Shown here in pieces: positions 53,901-59,869 of a DNA stretch of 64,000 bases. The notes beneath the pieces were generated by a model. That model did not search any database and had not been told where the DNA came from. It saw nothing but the letters and a program-made list of their open reading frames with translations. Numbering within the stretch: position 1 is the stretch's first letter; the number at the start of each line of letters is the position of its first letter. Position numbers and translations under genes: made by a program. The stretch comes from Tachypleus tridentatus (taxonomy: Eukaryota; Arthropoda; Merostomata; Xiphosura; Limulidae), in contig NC_134834.1 in NCBI RefSeq assembly GCF_004210375.1, positions 14,245,857 through 14,309,856 on the forward strand. The letters run 5' to 3'.

Positions 53901-54826
53901 ATAGAGGCCAGAATATCAATTAAAAAGTTTAACAGAGGAATTGAAAATCTTCTAAACATAAGTAATAGAACAAATTAATACTTTCTTCAAGGGTAGTGTT
54001 GTTACAGGTAGTAGAAGGGAAGCGACATTACACTCAGATTACACTGCACAACATTTTTCCTGATAAGTTTTTGTTGATTGTGACAGGTACCTGGTGGGTA
54101 TGCACAAATATAGTTTTGGTTTTGCTTCATCACGTTGGAACTCTGAGAAATAGACAGTTAACTGTTTACCGGCAATAATGTATTTAATTGCGTTTATGTT
54201 TCTAATACGCTATAAAGTTCAACATAATTAAAAGTGTTTTACTCGTGATTTTTGTATGTATTCAATGTACGGTGCCTCATGTTGCAGTGTCCAACACTAG
54301 TTAGCAAGCATTGACGGATTACAGTTGCCCTGATATCGTTTTTCCATTGTAGCAATGTTCTGGTGAAACTGAAGATTTCAATGAAACAGTACGTGATGGG
54401 CAAATTTGGATGAGATTTTCATGAGCAGCAGCCAAAAATCTATAAGAGACACCCAACAGTGTTCAATAAACAAAAACTTTGTTGTGCAGTGTTACTTGCT
54501 GGAATCACCCTGTTGGCAACTCTTCAAGTTACATACTTTCAAATATGATCACTGAATGACCTTGGTATATTGTTATTCATATATTACATATGAAGAAGAT
54601 ATTTGTCGGTAAAGGAAGCAGACTCATAGAAAAGTTACCGTCATTTACACAAATTGAAAATCAACTAGAAATATTTAAAAATCTACCAAACAAAATCACT
54701 GTCTCTGTCTTCAAAAGAAATTCCAGTTCCATTAAAAACTGGCGGTTGTTGTCTTTTCCTCTGTCTACGAGAGGACTCGGTTGCTACTACCAAAGGTTGA
54801 GGTCTAGGACTGTTGTTGTTGGCCAT
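14959..54826 (-). CDS. COP1: E3 ubiquitin ligase COP1 (RFWD2), 22 coding exons
   Basis: The joined exons total 1950 nt (649 residues plus stop), with every junction GT-AG and phase-consistent. Residues 1-46 form a short amino-terminal region, far shorter than the serine-rich one of vertebrate COP1 (731 residues in human). A complete C3HC4 RING follows (C47, C50, C62, H64, C67, C70, C81, C84). A coiled coil spans roughly 105-210. A linker with the conserved RRKRM...[11 protein letters not shown] block lies near 275-293. The WD40 propeller fills about 340-649 and ends VLELV. In animals COP1 works with DET1 and CUL4-DDB1, recruits substrates bearing VP peptides (JUN, ETS factors, Tribbles adaptors) through its propeller, and drives their ubiquitination. 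This role is by homology. No frameshift or premature stop was found. The start is the ATG at 54826 within an exon that may begin at an acceptor near 54838; an in-frame ATG at 54907 is less likely. Confidence 0.95.
14977..16140. other. COP1 introns 21 and 20
   Basis: Apart from exon 21 this is AT-rich intron sequence with no repeat or ORF that I recognise. Confidence 0.6.
15733..15777 (-). CDS. COP1: COP1 exon 21 (WD40)
   Basis: 15 codons: [15 protein letters not shown], the last strand pair before the carboxyl end. The donor is GTAAGT and the acceptor TTACAG. Confidence 0.95.
16141..16200 (-). CDS. COP1: COP1 exon 20 (WD40)
   Basis: 20 codons: [20 protein letters not shown], residues 610-629. 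The acceptor is CTAAAG at 16206-16201 and the donor GTAAGT. It follows the largest intron of the gene (9.8 kb). Confidence 0.95.
16269..21798. repeat. 44-bp satellite array, about 125 copies (5.5 kb)
   Basis: The unit joins ACAAAGTAACGTTCTCGCTG and TCAAACGCCAGTTTGTCCGT plus CTTC. It is about 48% GC with up to four CpGs per unit, in an AT-rich setting. The variable spot after TTCTC reads GCTGTC, CCTGTC, CTGTC, AATGTC or ACTGTC, and copies with the same variant cluster in runs. ACAAAG is sometimes shortened to ACAG or ACAAG, and CGCCAG becomes CTCCAG in small groups. There is no ORF. It lies in COP1 intron 19; its edge is about 70 bp upstream of the exon 20 acceptor. Confidence 0.98.
21799..22820. 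other. COP1 intron 19 between the satellite and the LINE
   Basis: AT-rich. It contains a direct duplication of about 63 bp (about 22068-22190, both copies with GGATTAATGACTGAGGATTA) and a small MITE (22427-22502). Nothing else was recognised. Confidence 0.6.
22427..22502. mobile_element. Short palindromic MITE, same family as 47104-47329
   Basis: The left arm GGTGTTCGGAAAGTCACTGTG and the right arm AAGTGACTTTCCAAACACCC are inverted copies, with TA at both ends. It shares GTTCGGAAAGTCACTGTGCA and GTTTTGTAATCA with the element at 47104. Confidence 0.75.
22830..24500 (-). pseudogene. Decayed CR1-like non-LTR retrotransposon, reverse transcriptase region
   Basis: Read on the minus strand, fragments of a reverse transcriptase can be followed through many stops and frame changes. 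They include [20 protein letters not shown] followed by [17 protein letters not shown], then [34 protein letters not shown] and LVRPHLEYC. This order (active-site DD region, then the conserved PHLEYC block) is that of CR1/L2-type LINEs. The active-site box reads CTDDI rather than FADD. The copy is clearly inactive. It sits in COP1 intron 19, opposite to no exon. Confidence 0.8.
24762..24868 (-). mobile_element. tRNA-derived SINE head, inverted
   Basis: On the minus strand it reads GGCTGGCACGGCCTGGAGGT and CAAGGCACTTGACTC, an A-box-like start, then a degenerate B-box region and CCACCAAACATGCTCAC. This corresponds to the first 100 bp of SINE family 1. The body is missing. Confidence 0.6.
25172..25425 (+). 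mobile_element. tRNA-derived SINE, family 1
   Basis: The head is CTGGCATGGCCAGGTGGGTT with the B-box GGGTTTGAATCCC. The body contains AACATGCTCGCCCTTTCAGC, AGTAGCCCAAGAGTAGCCC (a small internal deletion) and CTGCTAAATTAGGGACTGCT, with the tail AAATAAAATAACAAACAA. It is in COP1 intron 19. Confidence 0.85.
25962..26050 (-). CDS. COP1: COP1 exon 19 (WD40)
   Basis: 89 nt: [20 protein letters not shown] then KFDTVRNVL. The donor is GTAAGT and the acceptor TAACAG. Confidence 0.95.
26235..26440. mobile_element. Palindromic element with hammerhead-like core (copy A)
   Basis: The arms are inverted: AATGGCTGGTACGGGTAGAG on the left and CTACCCATACCAGCCATTTT on the right, with GAGGAGCGAACAA repeated inverted inside. 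On the minus strand the centre reads CTGGTGATAACCGAAGAACG followed by TTGAAAC, close to a hammerhead core (CUGANGA, stem II, GAAA). The leader TGACAAGAAAACCCACTTG is shared with copies B and C. An 82-codon ORF spans it but is a product of the palindrome. It is in COP1 intron 18. Confidence 0.6.
27304..27428 (-). CDS. COP1: COP1 exon 18 (WD40), acceptor next to a derived tandem array
   Basis: 125 nt: [41 protein letters not shown]. The acceptor CTATAG and the first 20 or so exon bases recur some 20 times in the intron upstream. The donor is GTGAGT. Confidence 0.95.
27429..28575. repeat. 57-bp tandem array derived from the COP1 exon 18 acceptor, about 20 copies
   Basis: On the minus (gene) strand each unit holds a pyrimidine-rich stretch, CTATAG, then TTCTACAGACAGCCAGTT, which is the start of exon 18. 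The real exon differs by a base or two (GATAGCCAGTTG). Most units are 57 nt, some 56, and the one next to the exon 51. Long minus-strand ORFs of 256-317 codons result from the period and are not evidence of a gene. Confidence 0.95.
28576..29658. other. Rest of COP1 intron 17
   Basis: Intron sequence with one SINE of a second family at 29218-29352. No other feature was seen. Confidence 0.55.
29218..29352 (+). mobile_element. tRNA-derived SINE, family 2 (short)
   Basis: The sequence runs GTGGCACAGCAGTACGTCTA, ACACAAACCACTAAAAACC, GGTTTCAATACCTGTGATGG and ATAGCCCATTGTGTAGCTTT, then GTGCTTAACTGCAAGCAA. It shares the same order of blocks with the copy at 56388. Confidence 0.7.
29659..29776 (-). 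CDS. COP1: COP1 exon 17 (WD40)
   Basis: 118 nt: [41 protein letters not shown] is the WD-R-type dipeptide region of this blade. The donor is GTAAGT and the acceptor TTTCAG. Confidence 0.95.
29777..31716. other. COP1 intron 16
   Basis: It contains palindromic element B (30077-30275), and inverted short repeats around 30300-30420 sharing ATACAAAATATCAAATTATG. The rest is AT-rich and unassigned. Confidence 0.55.
30077..30275. mobile_element. Palindromic element with hammerhead-like core (copy B)
   Basis: The left arm AAAAACGGCTCGTTTGGGTC and the right arm GACCCAAACGAGCC-like sequence are inverted, as are TACGTAGAGGAGCGAACAAC and GTTGTTCGCTCCTCTACGTA. The centre reads CTGTCGATGACCGAAGAAGT and TCGAAACGTTG: a hammerhead-like CUGANGA (one mismatch), a stem II and GAAAC. 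The leader GAGAAAACCCACTTG is shared with copies A and C. Confidence 0.65.
31717..31833 (-). CDS. COP1: COP1 exon 16 (WD40)
   Basis: 117 nt encoding [20 protein letters not shown] and [18 protein letters not shown]. The donor is GTTAGT and the acceptor CCGTAG. Confidence 0.95.
32050..32795. repeat. 41-bp tandem array, about 18 copies, apparently seeded in a SINE
   Basis: The unit holds CAACACCGCCAACTCTTGTT and ATAAATTAAAAGATAACCAA. Copies split into a GCC/CCAATC group (left) and an ACC/ACAAATC group (right). The part ACACCGCCAACTCTTG matches the inverted body of SINE family 1, and the array runs straight into SINE sequence at its right end. Confidence 0.92.
32780..32860 (-). mobile_element. 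SINE family 1 fragment, inverted
   Basis: CACCAACTTTTGGGTGCTCT, AGTGGGATTCAATTGCTAC and TATAATGCATACACGGCC follow the reverse complement of the SINE family 1 body in order. Diverged and truncated. Confidence 0.5.
33504..33585 (-). CDS. COP1: COP1 exon 15 (WD40)
   Basis: 82 nt: [20 protein letters not shown] then SGSDDSK, a conserved COP1 blade with the [12 protein letters not shown] signature. The donor is GTATGT and the acceptor ATCTAG. Confidence 0.95.
34018..34205 (-). mobile_element. SINE family 1 fragment, inverted and degraded
   Basis: GAGGGAAGGCAGCTAGTCAG, then GATTGACTGTCACCCTTATA and ATGCACC, correspond to the reverse complement of the SINE family 1 body. The head is hardly recognisable. 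It is in COP1 intron 14, which otherwise shows nothing. Confidence 0.55.
34704..34812 (-). CDS. COP1: COP1 exon 14 (WD40)
   Basis: 109 nt: [20 protein letters not shown] then [16 protein letters not shown]. The SSYHK and SDYEGTV-WD pattern is diagnostic of COP1. The donor is GTATGG and the acceptor TTCAAG. Confidence 0.95.
34813..35699. other. Distal part of COP1 intron 13
   Basis: AT-rich intron sequence between exon 14 and the 36-bp array. Nothing recognised. Confidence 0.5.
35700..36227. repeat. 36-bp tandem array derived from the COP1 exon 13 donor, about 15 copies
   Basis: On the gene (minus) strand the unit reads TGTAATTTAAAAATCGGGCC then AGTTCCGTTGTGGATG. The real junction reads TGTAATTCAAAAATCAG followed by the donor GTTAGTTCAGTTGTGG. 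Most copies have lost the donor GT (GGGCCAGTT), but about three copies near the exon read GGGTCAGT and keep a usable-looking donor. The period is a multiple of three, so the exon frame stays open into the array. Confidence 0.95.
36228..36310 (-). CDS. COP1: COP1 exon 13 (WD40), donor next to a derived tandem array
   Basis: 83 nt: [20 protein letters not shown] then MVCNSKI, leaving in phase 2. The donor GTTAGT occupies 36227-36222. The last exon bases and the donor are the template of the 36-bp array that follows immediately in the intron. Confidence 0.95.
36311..37908. other. COP1 intron 12
   Basis: 1.6 kb of AT-rich intron. ORFs are short and unconvincing; no repeat recognised. Confidence 0.5.
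37909..37969 (-). CDS. COP1: COP1 exon 12 (WD40)
   Basis: 61 nt encoding [20 protein letters not shown], the first blade of the propeller. The donor is GTAAGT and the acceptor CCACAG. Confidence 0.95.
38630..39612. repeat. 36/37-bp tandem array, about 27 copies
   Basis: The unit is ATGGCATTAGCTTATCCCAC then TGCACAAAGTTGTAAA. Outer copies have TCCTAC and an extra A (37 bp), while inner copies have TCCCAC (36 bp), so the core was homogenised separately. Both strands read open for over 100 codons with a 12-residue period, without exon context. It is in COP1 intron 11. Confidence 0.95.
39965..40035 (-). mobile_element. SINE tail fragment, third family
   Basis: The minus strand reads GACTCAGCAAATAGTTCGAT and GTGGCTTTGCTATAACAAAA, resembling the 3' end of a tRNA-derived SINE that I recall from arthropod genomes (GATAGCCCGATGTGGCTTTGC). 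Only the tail is present. The rest of COP1 intron 11 (37970-40964) outside this and the array is unassigned. Confidence 0.45.
40965..41097 (-). CDS. COP1: COP1 exon 11 (propeller start)
   Basis: It encodes [20 protein letters not shown] and [18 protein letters not shown], residues about 304-347, the strongly conserved entry into the WD40 domain. The donor is GTGAGA and the acceptor ACACAG. Confidence 0.95.
41807..41933 (-). CDS. COP1: COP1 exon 10
   Basis: 42 codons plus one base: [19 protein letters not shown] followed by [15 protein letters not shown]. The RRKR patch and HFEDL block are conserved COP1 marks before the propeller and may act in nuclear import. The acceptor is TTTAG and the donor GTTAGT. 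Confidence 0.93.
43053..43181 (-). CDS. COP1: COP1 exon 9 (linker)
   Basis: 43 codons, residues 219-261, a serine- and asparagine-rich linker of low conservation ending [12 protein letters not shown] followed by exon 10 (SKQHW) matches the vertebrate linker. The acceptor is CTCAG and the donor GTAAGT. Confidence 0.87.
45679..45720 (-). CDS. COP1: COP1 exon 8 (short linker exon)
   Basis: 14 codons ([14 protein letters not shown]), phase 0 at both ends. The opening EM continues the HVE of exon 7 as in the family (VEEM). The donor GTAAGT follows. It is the least conserved internal exon, and its call rests mainly on frame and junctions. Confidence 0.78.
46116..46175 (-). CDS. COP1: COP1 exon 7 (coiled coil)
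   Basis: 20 codons, residues 185-204: [20 protein letters not shown], the end of the coiled coil, matching the QKELSVLEEDIKRVEE-type segment of vertebrate COP1. The donor is GTATGT. Confidence 0.9.
46652..46720 (-). CDS. COP1: COP1 exon 6 (coiled coil)
   Basis: 23 codons, residues 162-184: [20 protein letters not shown], a leucine heptad pattern used by COP1 for self-association and partner binding. The donor is GTGAGA and the acceptor TACAG. Confidence 0.92.
47104..47329. mobile_element. MITE, mariner-like, 226 bp with TA ends
   Basis: The left end CAGGGTGTTCGGAAAGTCAC and the right end GTGACCTCCGAACATCCTG are inverted copies; each is flanked by TA. The interior includes TTGAAAGTGACCCCCATTGG and no long ORF. 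It shares its ends with the tiny copy at 22427. It is in COP1 intron 6. Confidence 0.82.
48438..48557 (-). CDS. COP1: COP1 exon 5 (coiled coil)
   Basis: 40 codons, residues 122-161, including [20 protein letters not shown] and ending SQKKQQLEA, the conserved coiled-coil entry of COP1. The donor is GTAAGA; both ends are phase 0. Confidence 0.92.
49234..49298 (-). CDS. COP1: COP1 exon 4
   Basis: 65 nt encoding [20 protein letters not shown], residues about 101-121, the lysine-rich start of the coiled-coil region after the RING. The donor is GTAAGC and the acceptor TTTAG. Confidence 0.9.
50235..50332 (-). CDS. COP1: COP1 exon 3 (second half of RING)
   Basis: It encodes [19 protein letters not shown] and continues to FPNFL. 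It supplies ligands C70, C81 and C84, while C67 is split across the previous junction. The donor is GTTAGT and the acceptor TTTCAG. Confidence 0.93.
50333..53073. other. COP1 intron 2
   Basis: 2.7 kb, with one hammerhead-like element (52835-52985) close to exon 2. No other repeat or coding sequence was recognised; ORFs at 51417-51599 and 52140-52421 are not convincing. Confidence 0.5.
52835..52985 (+). mobile_element. Palindromic element with hammerhead-like core (copy C)
   Basis: The left end CTCAGAATGGCTGGTATGC and the right end CATACCAGCCATTCTGAG are inverted. The centre reads CTGAAGATGACCTAGGAAGG then TCAAAACATTG: an intact CUGANGA, a GACCU/AGGUC stem II with AGGA loop, and AAAAC where GAAAC is expected. 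The right flank AAGTGGGTTTCTTGTCA is the inverse of the leader seen in copies A and B. Confidence 0.65.
53074..53133 (-). CDS. COP1: COP1 exon 2 (first half of RING)
   Basis: 60 nt encoding [19 protein letters not shown], with the first four zinc ligands C47 (split codon), C50, C62 and H64. The donor is GTAAGT and the acceptor CTTTAG. Confidence 0.93.
53858..53960 (+). pseudogene. CR1-like LINE carboxyl-terminal fragment
   Basis: One frame reads [20 protein letters not shown] then ISIKKFNRG, like the conserved W-N-x-L-P end of CR1-type reverse transcriptase ORFs. It is short and isolated, in COP1 intron 1. Confidence 0.5.
54225..54430 (-). pseudogene. Relic of the transposon-like protein family, carboxyl-terminal part
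   Basis: On the minus strand it reads [23 protein letters not shown], a stop, then [17 protein letters not shown]. The FH-x-x-I-x-x-(M/F)E-(K/R)RYQG block is shared with the copy at 60420-61345, which reads ILDFERRYQGAYN there. The in-frame TAG probably replaced a tyrosine codon. It is in COP1 intron 1. Confidence 0.6.
54687..54826 (-). CDS. COP1: COP1 exon 1 (start codon)
   Basis: It encodes residues 1-46 and two bases of C47: [10 protein letters not shown], a basic cluster RRQRKR that may aid nuclear import, and DRDSDFV leading into the RING. The donor is GTAGAT. Upstream on the minus strand a pyrimidine tract ending AATCCAG suggests that 5' UTR exons lie further out, not identified. Confidence 0.88.
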
Positions 54827-56270
54827 CAGTTTTTTCTGGATTAAAAGATTCAACAGTATATCAGTGTACACTAACTTTACATTAAAACCTAACCTAAATT
54901 CTAACAAACAACCTCGGTCAATGACTTTACACTATACTTGACTACATCTTGCATTTAAATTGTCTATATCCAAACATGGCTATCTTTAACATAAGGTTAT
55001 AGAATTTTAAAGAAAGTATCTCCACTTCTATTGACTATACAGTTGAGATTTAAATCTATATTTGAGTAATGTTTGCAAAGTTCATAAAGGACAGCATTTA
55101 GTTATATTAGTTTATTTAATTGTTTAGAAATAATTATGGAGATTTTCTTTTAAATTAAAAGTTTATGCATATAAAACTCAATTTTTTATATTAAAACTAA
55201 TTTCCACATCAGGCCACCTACAAACTTATCTGCTTTGAACTCTGGGTGATTTACGTTTACCAATTTAATTACTGTTTTAAATACTTTTGTTAAAAAGCAA
55301 GAGTATTAGTAATACTGCTGTTAAATATGTCCACTTCAGGAATATGAAATTTGTAAAAAATCTCCATAGATACAGATTTATCAGATTATAACACTAAACG
55401 TGTTTTTACTCATCTCTTACTGTGTGTGCTCAAACATAACAATACCAATGATAGTTACCAGAAGGTTTGAGTTTGGCTTAATGTACAAATTATTCATTCA
55501 TTCTAACAATAACATAATTAACTTTAAATAACAACTTCTAATATTTAAAATAGAAAGTTATTTTTACACTACCTAAGTTGAGCCTAAGGCATTAACAATT
55601 TATCATAATTTATCAGTAGCACTAGTGACAATACTATTACTGTTACTATATTACCACTACTAGTGCTAAAATAATTAATGGTAGCAACAAGTAGCAATGT
55701 TAAACGAGACTAGTTTTATAACTTTATAATTCATTTTTATGAATAATTTACATAATATTAGTATTTTAATTACAACTAAAACAAGAACTTAAAGGCCCTA
55801 AAACTATGATCGAATTAGAGTACCTCTGTAGCTTATAATTATTTTAAATACAAGTAATCTTAACAGGGTTTTAATTTAAAATTAGTTTCACATTTTGAAC
55901 TTTTGAAACATTGGTCTATGTCACCATAACTCTGCAATTTAACAAACTATGGCTTCAACTTAGGCTACACGACATCATGAGTACATCGAGAGCAAAGTAT
56001 AAGAAACTTACAAAAGTGATTATAAAAACGCTTATATGAAGATAATTGTAAGAATATGGTTCCCTTTCTCCTCTTCCCTTAAACCGTCCGGATAAAATAA
56101 ACCTAAATGAATTATTGCGAAGCAAAAAATGCAAGCTTTATATTTTACCTTCCCACTTTTTCCTTCAAGTCCCAAATTTTATTTTGCAGGTTAATCACAG
56201 CTTAGCAGTATAGATTCCATGAGATAGAGGGCGAAATTTCCTTGATGGGAGGAAATGATTATTATTTTTG
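54827..56270. other. Upstream region of COP1
   Basis: It should hold the COP1 5' UTR exons and promoter, but I could not place them. No CpG island, TATA box or clear initiator stands out. No repeats were recognised. Confidence 0.4.
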
Positions 56271-56387
56271 ATAAAAGTTGAGAAAATGCGACCTTTATTA
56301 TACTCCACATGAATATAAAATAATATATTTTTATTTAAACAAAGCGTTTCGTCATTGCATTTTCTTCCGAATTGATATAGTTTTGCA

Positions 56388-56512
56388 ATATGGCTCAGCG
56401 GTATGTCTGCGGACTTACAACGCTAAAAACTGGGTTTCGATACCCGTGGTGGTCAGAGCACAGGTAGCCAATTATGTAGCTTTGTGCTTAATTCAAAACA
56501 ACAACAACAACT
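56388..56512 (+). mobile_element. tRNA-derived SINE, family 2
   Basis: ATGGCTCAGCGGTATGTCTG (A-box) and GGGTTTCGATACCCGTGG (B-box) give a tRNA-like head; the tail has TTATGTAGCTTTGTGCTTAA and a CAA repeat. A diverged tail of the same family follows at about 56675-56755 (GATAACACATTGTATATCTT). Confidence 0.8.
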
Positions 56513-56759
56513 TCTTTGAGGTAAGCCTGCCGCTTTTTCAATTGTCGCACTATTAAAACCTCTTGTAAAAAATAACTAGGGTCAAAATTAAAACTTATTA
56601 CTAAAGTATAACAAAAGATGTAAAGTGACAAATCCGACATAGTAGCGTCGCATCATATAAAAACATCTATGCAATAATGCCCACAGTACTTTAGGGATAA
56701 GTTTGTAGATAACACATTGTATATCTTTGCACTTAACACCAAACAAAACCACAAACTAA

Positions 56760-57450
56760 GTAATAATAATTAAATTAGGTTTAGGTATATCATTCCTTTA
56801 ACGATTTTTTATAATCTAAAATATTTTATCTGATTCGAGAACGTGATGTACCATCACAATTGATTATCCATTATTATTCAGCGGACTAACTAGTTATTTA
56901 TTTATTTTCTTCGTCGAAAAACGAATTTCAGTTGAAGTATGGTTCTAACTTATACAGTAAAACGTGTAAGTCTAGATAAAATTCAATTATTTAAATGGAG
57001 AACAAAATTTCAAAAGCATTTTGCCGATTCTTTAACCGCGACCTTTTTTGAAAAAATAAAAAGGGTGTCCTTCAGCCATAGCATGGTCTTGTTTTCAGTT
57101 TCTGGATTACTTTGCACCATATAACGTTCACTTACTACATATTGAACGATGCTCAAACCTAGAATTAGAATGTTATTTTAAACGACCTCTCAGTTTTCTA
57201 ACAGTCGAAGTCCTTATCGCTGGATAGCAGAATTCATAAATATGTGGGCACTTAATAAGAAATCTTTCTTTTGAATATAGTACATTATAACACTCTCTTT
57301 TATATAAATTTTACTGTAATTTTAGTGCTTAAAATTTAAGAATTTTCGTACAAAAGTTTTTTCCTGAATGTGAAAAACAACTGGTATTGTTAACATAAAA
57401 CTGGACCGCACCTGACAAGCATGTATGTTAAACAGCACTTCAGATACCAC
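56760..57450. other. Unassigned intergenic sequence
   Basis: AT-rich; the 61-codon ORF at 56939-57124 has no recognisable relation. Nothing else seen. Confidence 0.5.
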
Positions 57451-57452
57451 CG

Positions 57453-57733
57453 ATCCTGCATGGCCAGGTGCGTAGGGGACACTCGATTCGTAATCTAAGG
57501 GTCGCAGGTTCGATTCTCCGTCACACCAAACATGCTTCTCCTTTAAGTTGTGGAGGCTTATAATGTGACGGTCAATCCCAATCCAGCTATTTTTGATAAA
57601 AGAGTAGCCCAGGAGTTGGCGGTGGGTATTGATGACTAGCTTCGTTCCTCCTAGTCTTACACTGCTAAATTAGGGACAGCTAGTGCAAACAGTCCTCGTG
57701 TAGCTTTGCGCGTAATTCATCAAACAAACAGAT
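57453..57733 (+). mobile_element. tRNA-derived SINE, family 1
   Basis: The head is CCTGCATGGCCAGGTGCGTA with the B-box AGGTTCGATTCTCC. The body has AACATGCTTCTCCTTTAAGT, AGTAGCCCAGGAGTTGGCGG and CTAGTCTTACACTGCTAAAT, with the tail CATCAAACAAACAG. It is the longest and least damaged of the family here. Confidence 0.87.
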
Positions 57734-58584
57734 ACTACTAGGGTTCAGGCATAGCTGTCCTTATTTTGACCCACTGACCAGAGGAACATCCATTATCTAG
57801 CAGACCTCACCATTGCAAGAATTCCGTCTGGCTCTTTTGACCAAATAATTGGATTCACTACCATTTATATAACATGTCTGCAGATGAAAGTGTGAACATG
57901 GTCAAAGACATAAGGTCTTAAAATTTGGCCACTTTGATCCACATTAGAGTTTGTTAACCATCATGCCTTACTAACTCCAGATGCAGATAAAGATACAGTG
58001 TCTGTGCTCTGCTCACCACTGGTACCGAAACCAGATTTATAGAGTCATCAGTTTATAGGCTTGATCCACTGACGAGGGTGTGGAGCTTTTGAGCTTGTTT
58101 CATTACATTAATATACATTATGACATATTATAATGTTTTATAGCGATTTAACGTGTGACTTGCTTAATACTAGTGGTTGTGGTAATTGTGCACTCATTGA
58201 CACTGAATGAAGGCCAGGATCGAATTAATAAATAGGCTTTTAAGGTTTGGGCCTAAAGTGCAATAATTTGAGGGGTGCATCTTCAGGATAAACAGTTTCA
58301 ATATAAATTCAATAAAAGTAAATGTCTCTACCTTTTAATTTATTAGTGTTATTTTTCTGTTGGAGGATAGTTTTCCTAGTGAGACATTCGAGAAAAAGGT
58401 CTACATCTAAAACCATAGGTCTAGAACGCCAACGAACCTTAACACGCTACTGTTGACGACTGTCAGTTGCATTCAATAGTAAGCTCTATTTTAATGTATA
58501 TTTACTGTAATATTCAGTTTAATTACCATTTAAAACTATTTCAACGTATTTTTTTCTTTTAAAGTTTTTGTCGCTGTGGTAATA
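57734..58584. other. Unassigned intergenic sequence
   Basis: No ORF, no recognised repeat. Confidence 0.5.
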
Positions 58585-59845
58585 GAATAATATACAGATA
58601 TAATAATAATAATATAATAATAATAATAATATAATAATATAAATAATATACAGATATAATAATAATAATATAATAATATAAATAATATACAGATATAATG
58701 ATAATAATATAAATAATATACAGATATAATAATAATAATATAATAATATAAATAATATACAGATATAATAATAATAATAATATAATAATATAAATAATAT
58801 ACAGATATAATAATAATAATAATATAATAATATAAATAATATACATAATAATAATATAATAATATAAATAATATAATAATATAAATAATATACAGATATA
58901 ATAATAATAATAAAATAATATACAGATATAATAATGATAATATAATAATAATAATAATAATATAATAATATAAATAATATAATAATATAAATAATAATAA
59001 TATAATATAATAATATAAATAATATACAGATATAATAATAATAATAATAATAATAATATAAATAACATAAAGATATAATAATAATAATATAATAATATAA
59101 ATAATATACAGATATAATAATAATAATAATAAATAATAAATATAATATATAATATATAATATATAATAATAATATAATAATATAAATATTTATATATACA
59201 GATATAATAATAATAATATAATAATATAAATAATATACAGATATAATAATAATAATAATATAATAATATAAATAATATACAGATATAATAATAATAATAA
59301 ATAATATACAGATATAATAATAATAATATAATAATATAAATAATATACAGATATAATAATGATAATATATATAATATACAGATATAATAATAATATAATA
59401 ATATAAATAATATACAGATATAATAATAATAATAACATAATAATATAAAGATACATACAGATATAATAAATGATAAATAATATATAATATAAATAATAAT
59501 AATATAATAATATAAATAATAATAATATACTAATATAAATAATAATAATAATAATATAATAATAATAATATAATAATATAAATAATAATAATATAATAAT
59601 AATAATAATATAATAATATGATAATATAAATAATAATAATATAATAATATAAATAATATAATAATATAAATAATAATAATATAATAATATAAATAATAAT
59701 AATATAATAATATAAACAATAATAATATAAATAATAATAATATAATAATATAAACAATAATAATATAAATAATAATAATATAATAATATAAACAATAATA
59801 ATATAAATAATAATAATATAATAATCATAATAATATACAGATGTC
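58585..59845. repeat. AT-only microsatellite block, 1.26 kb
   Basis: Irregular AAT/ATA runs in which a longer motif, AATATAAATAATATACAGAT, recurs some 20 times in the left two thirds. The right third has AATAATATAAACAATAAT-type units. Minus-strand ORFs of up to 386 codons of I, L and Y arise because the block almost never spells a stop in two frames; they are not genes. Confidence 0.95.
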
Positions 59846-59869
59846 GGAGCTTATACTTCTTATTGCTGT

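Noticed and set aside
54683..54907. Longer COP1 amino terminus starting at ATG 54907
   Set aside because: The extra residues are hydrophobic and unlike COP1, and a pyrimidine tract ending in AATCCAG lies between this ATG and 54826, suggesting the upstream part is intron.
11628..57733. tRNA genes at the SINE heads
   Set aside because: They have A- and B-box-like motifs but no cloverleaf that I could fold, and they continue into a common SINE body with an A-rich tail.
58559..59828. 386- and 212-codon ORFs rich in I, L and Y
   Set aside because: Low-complexity translation of an AT-only microsatellite.
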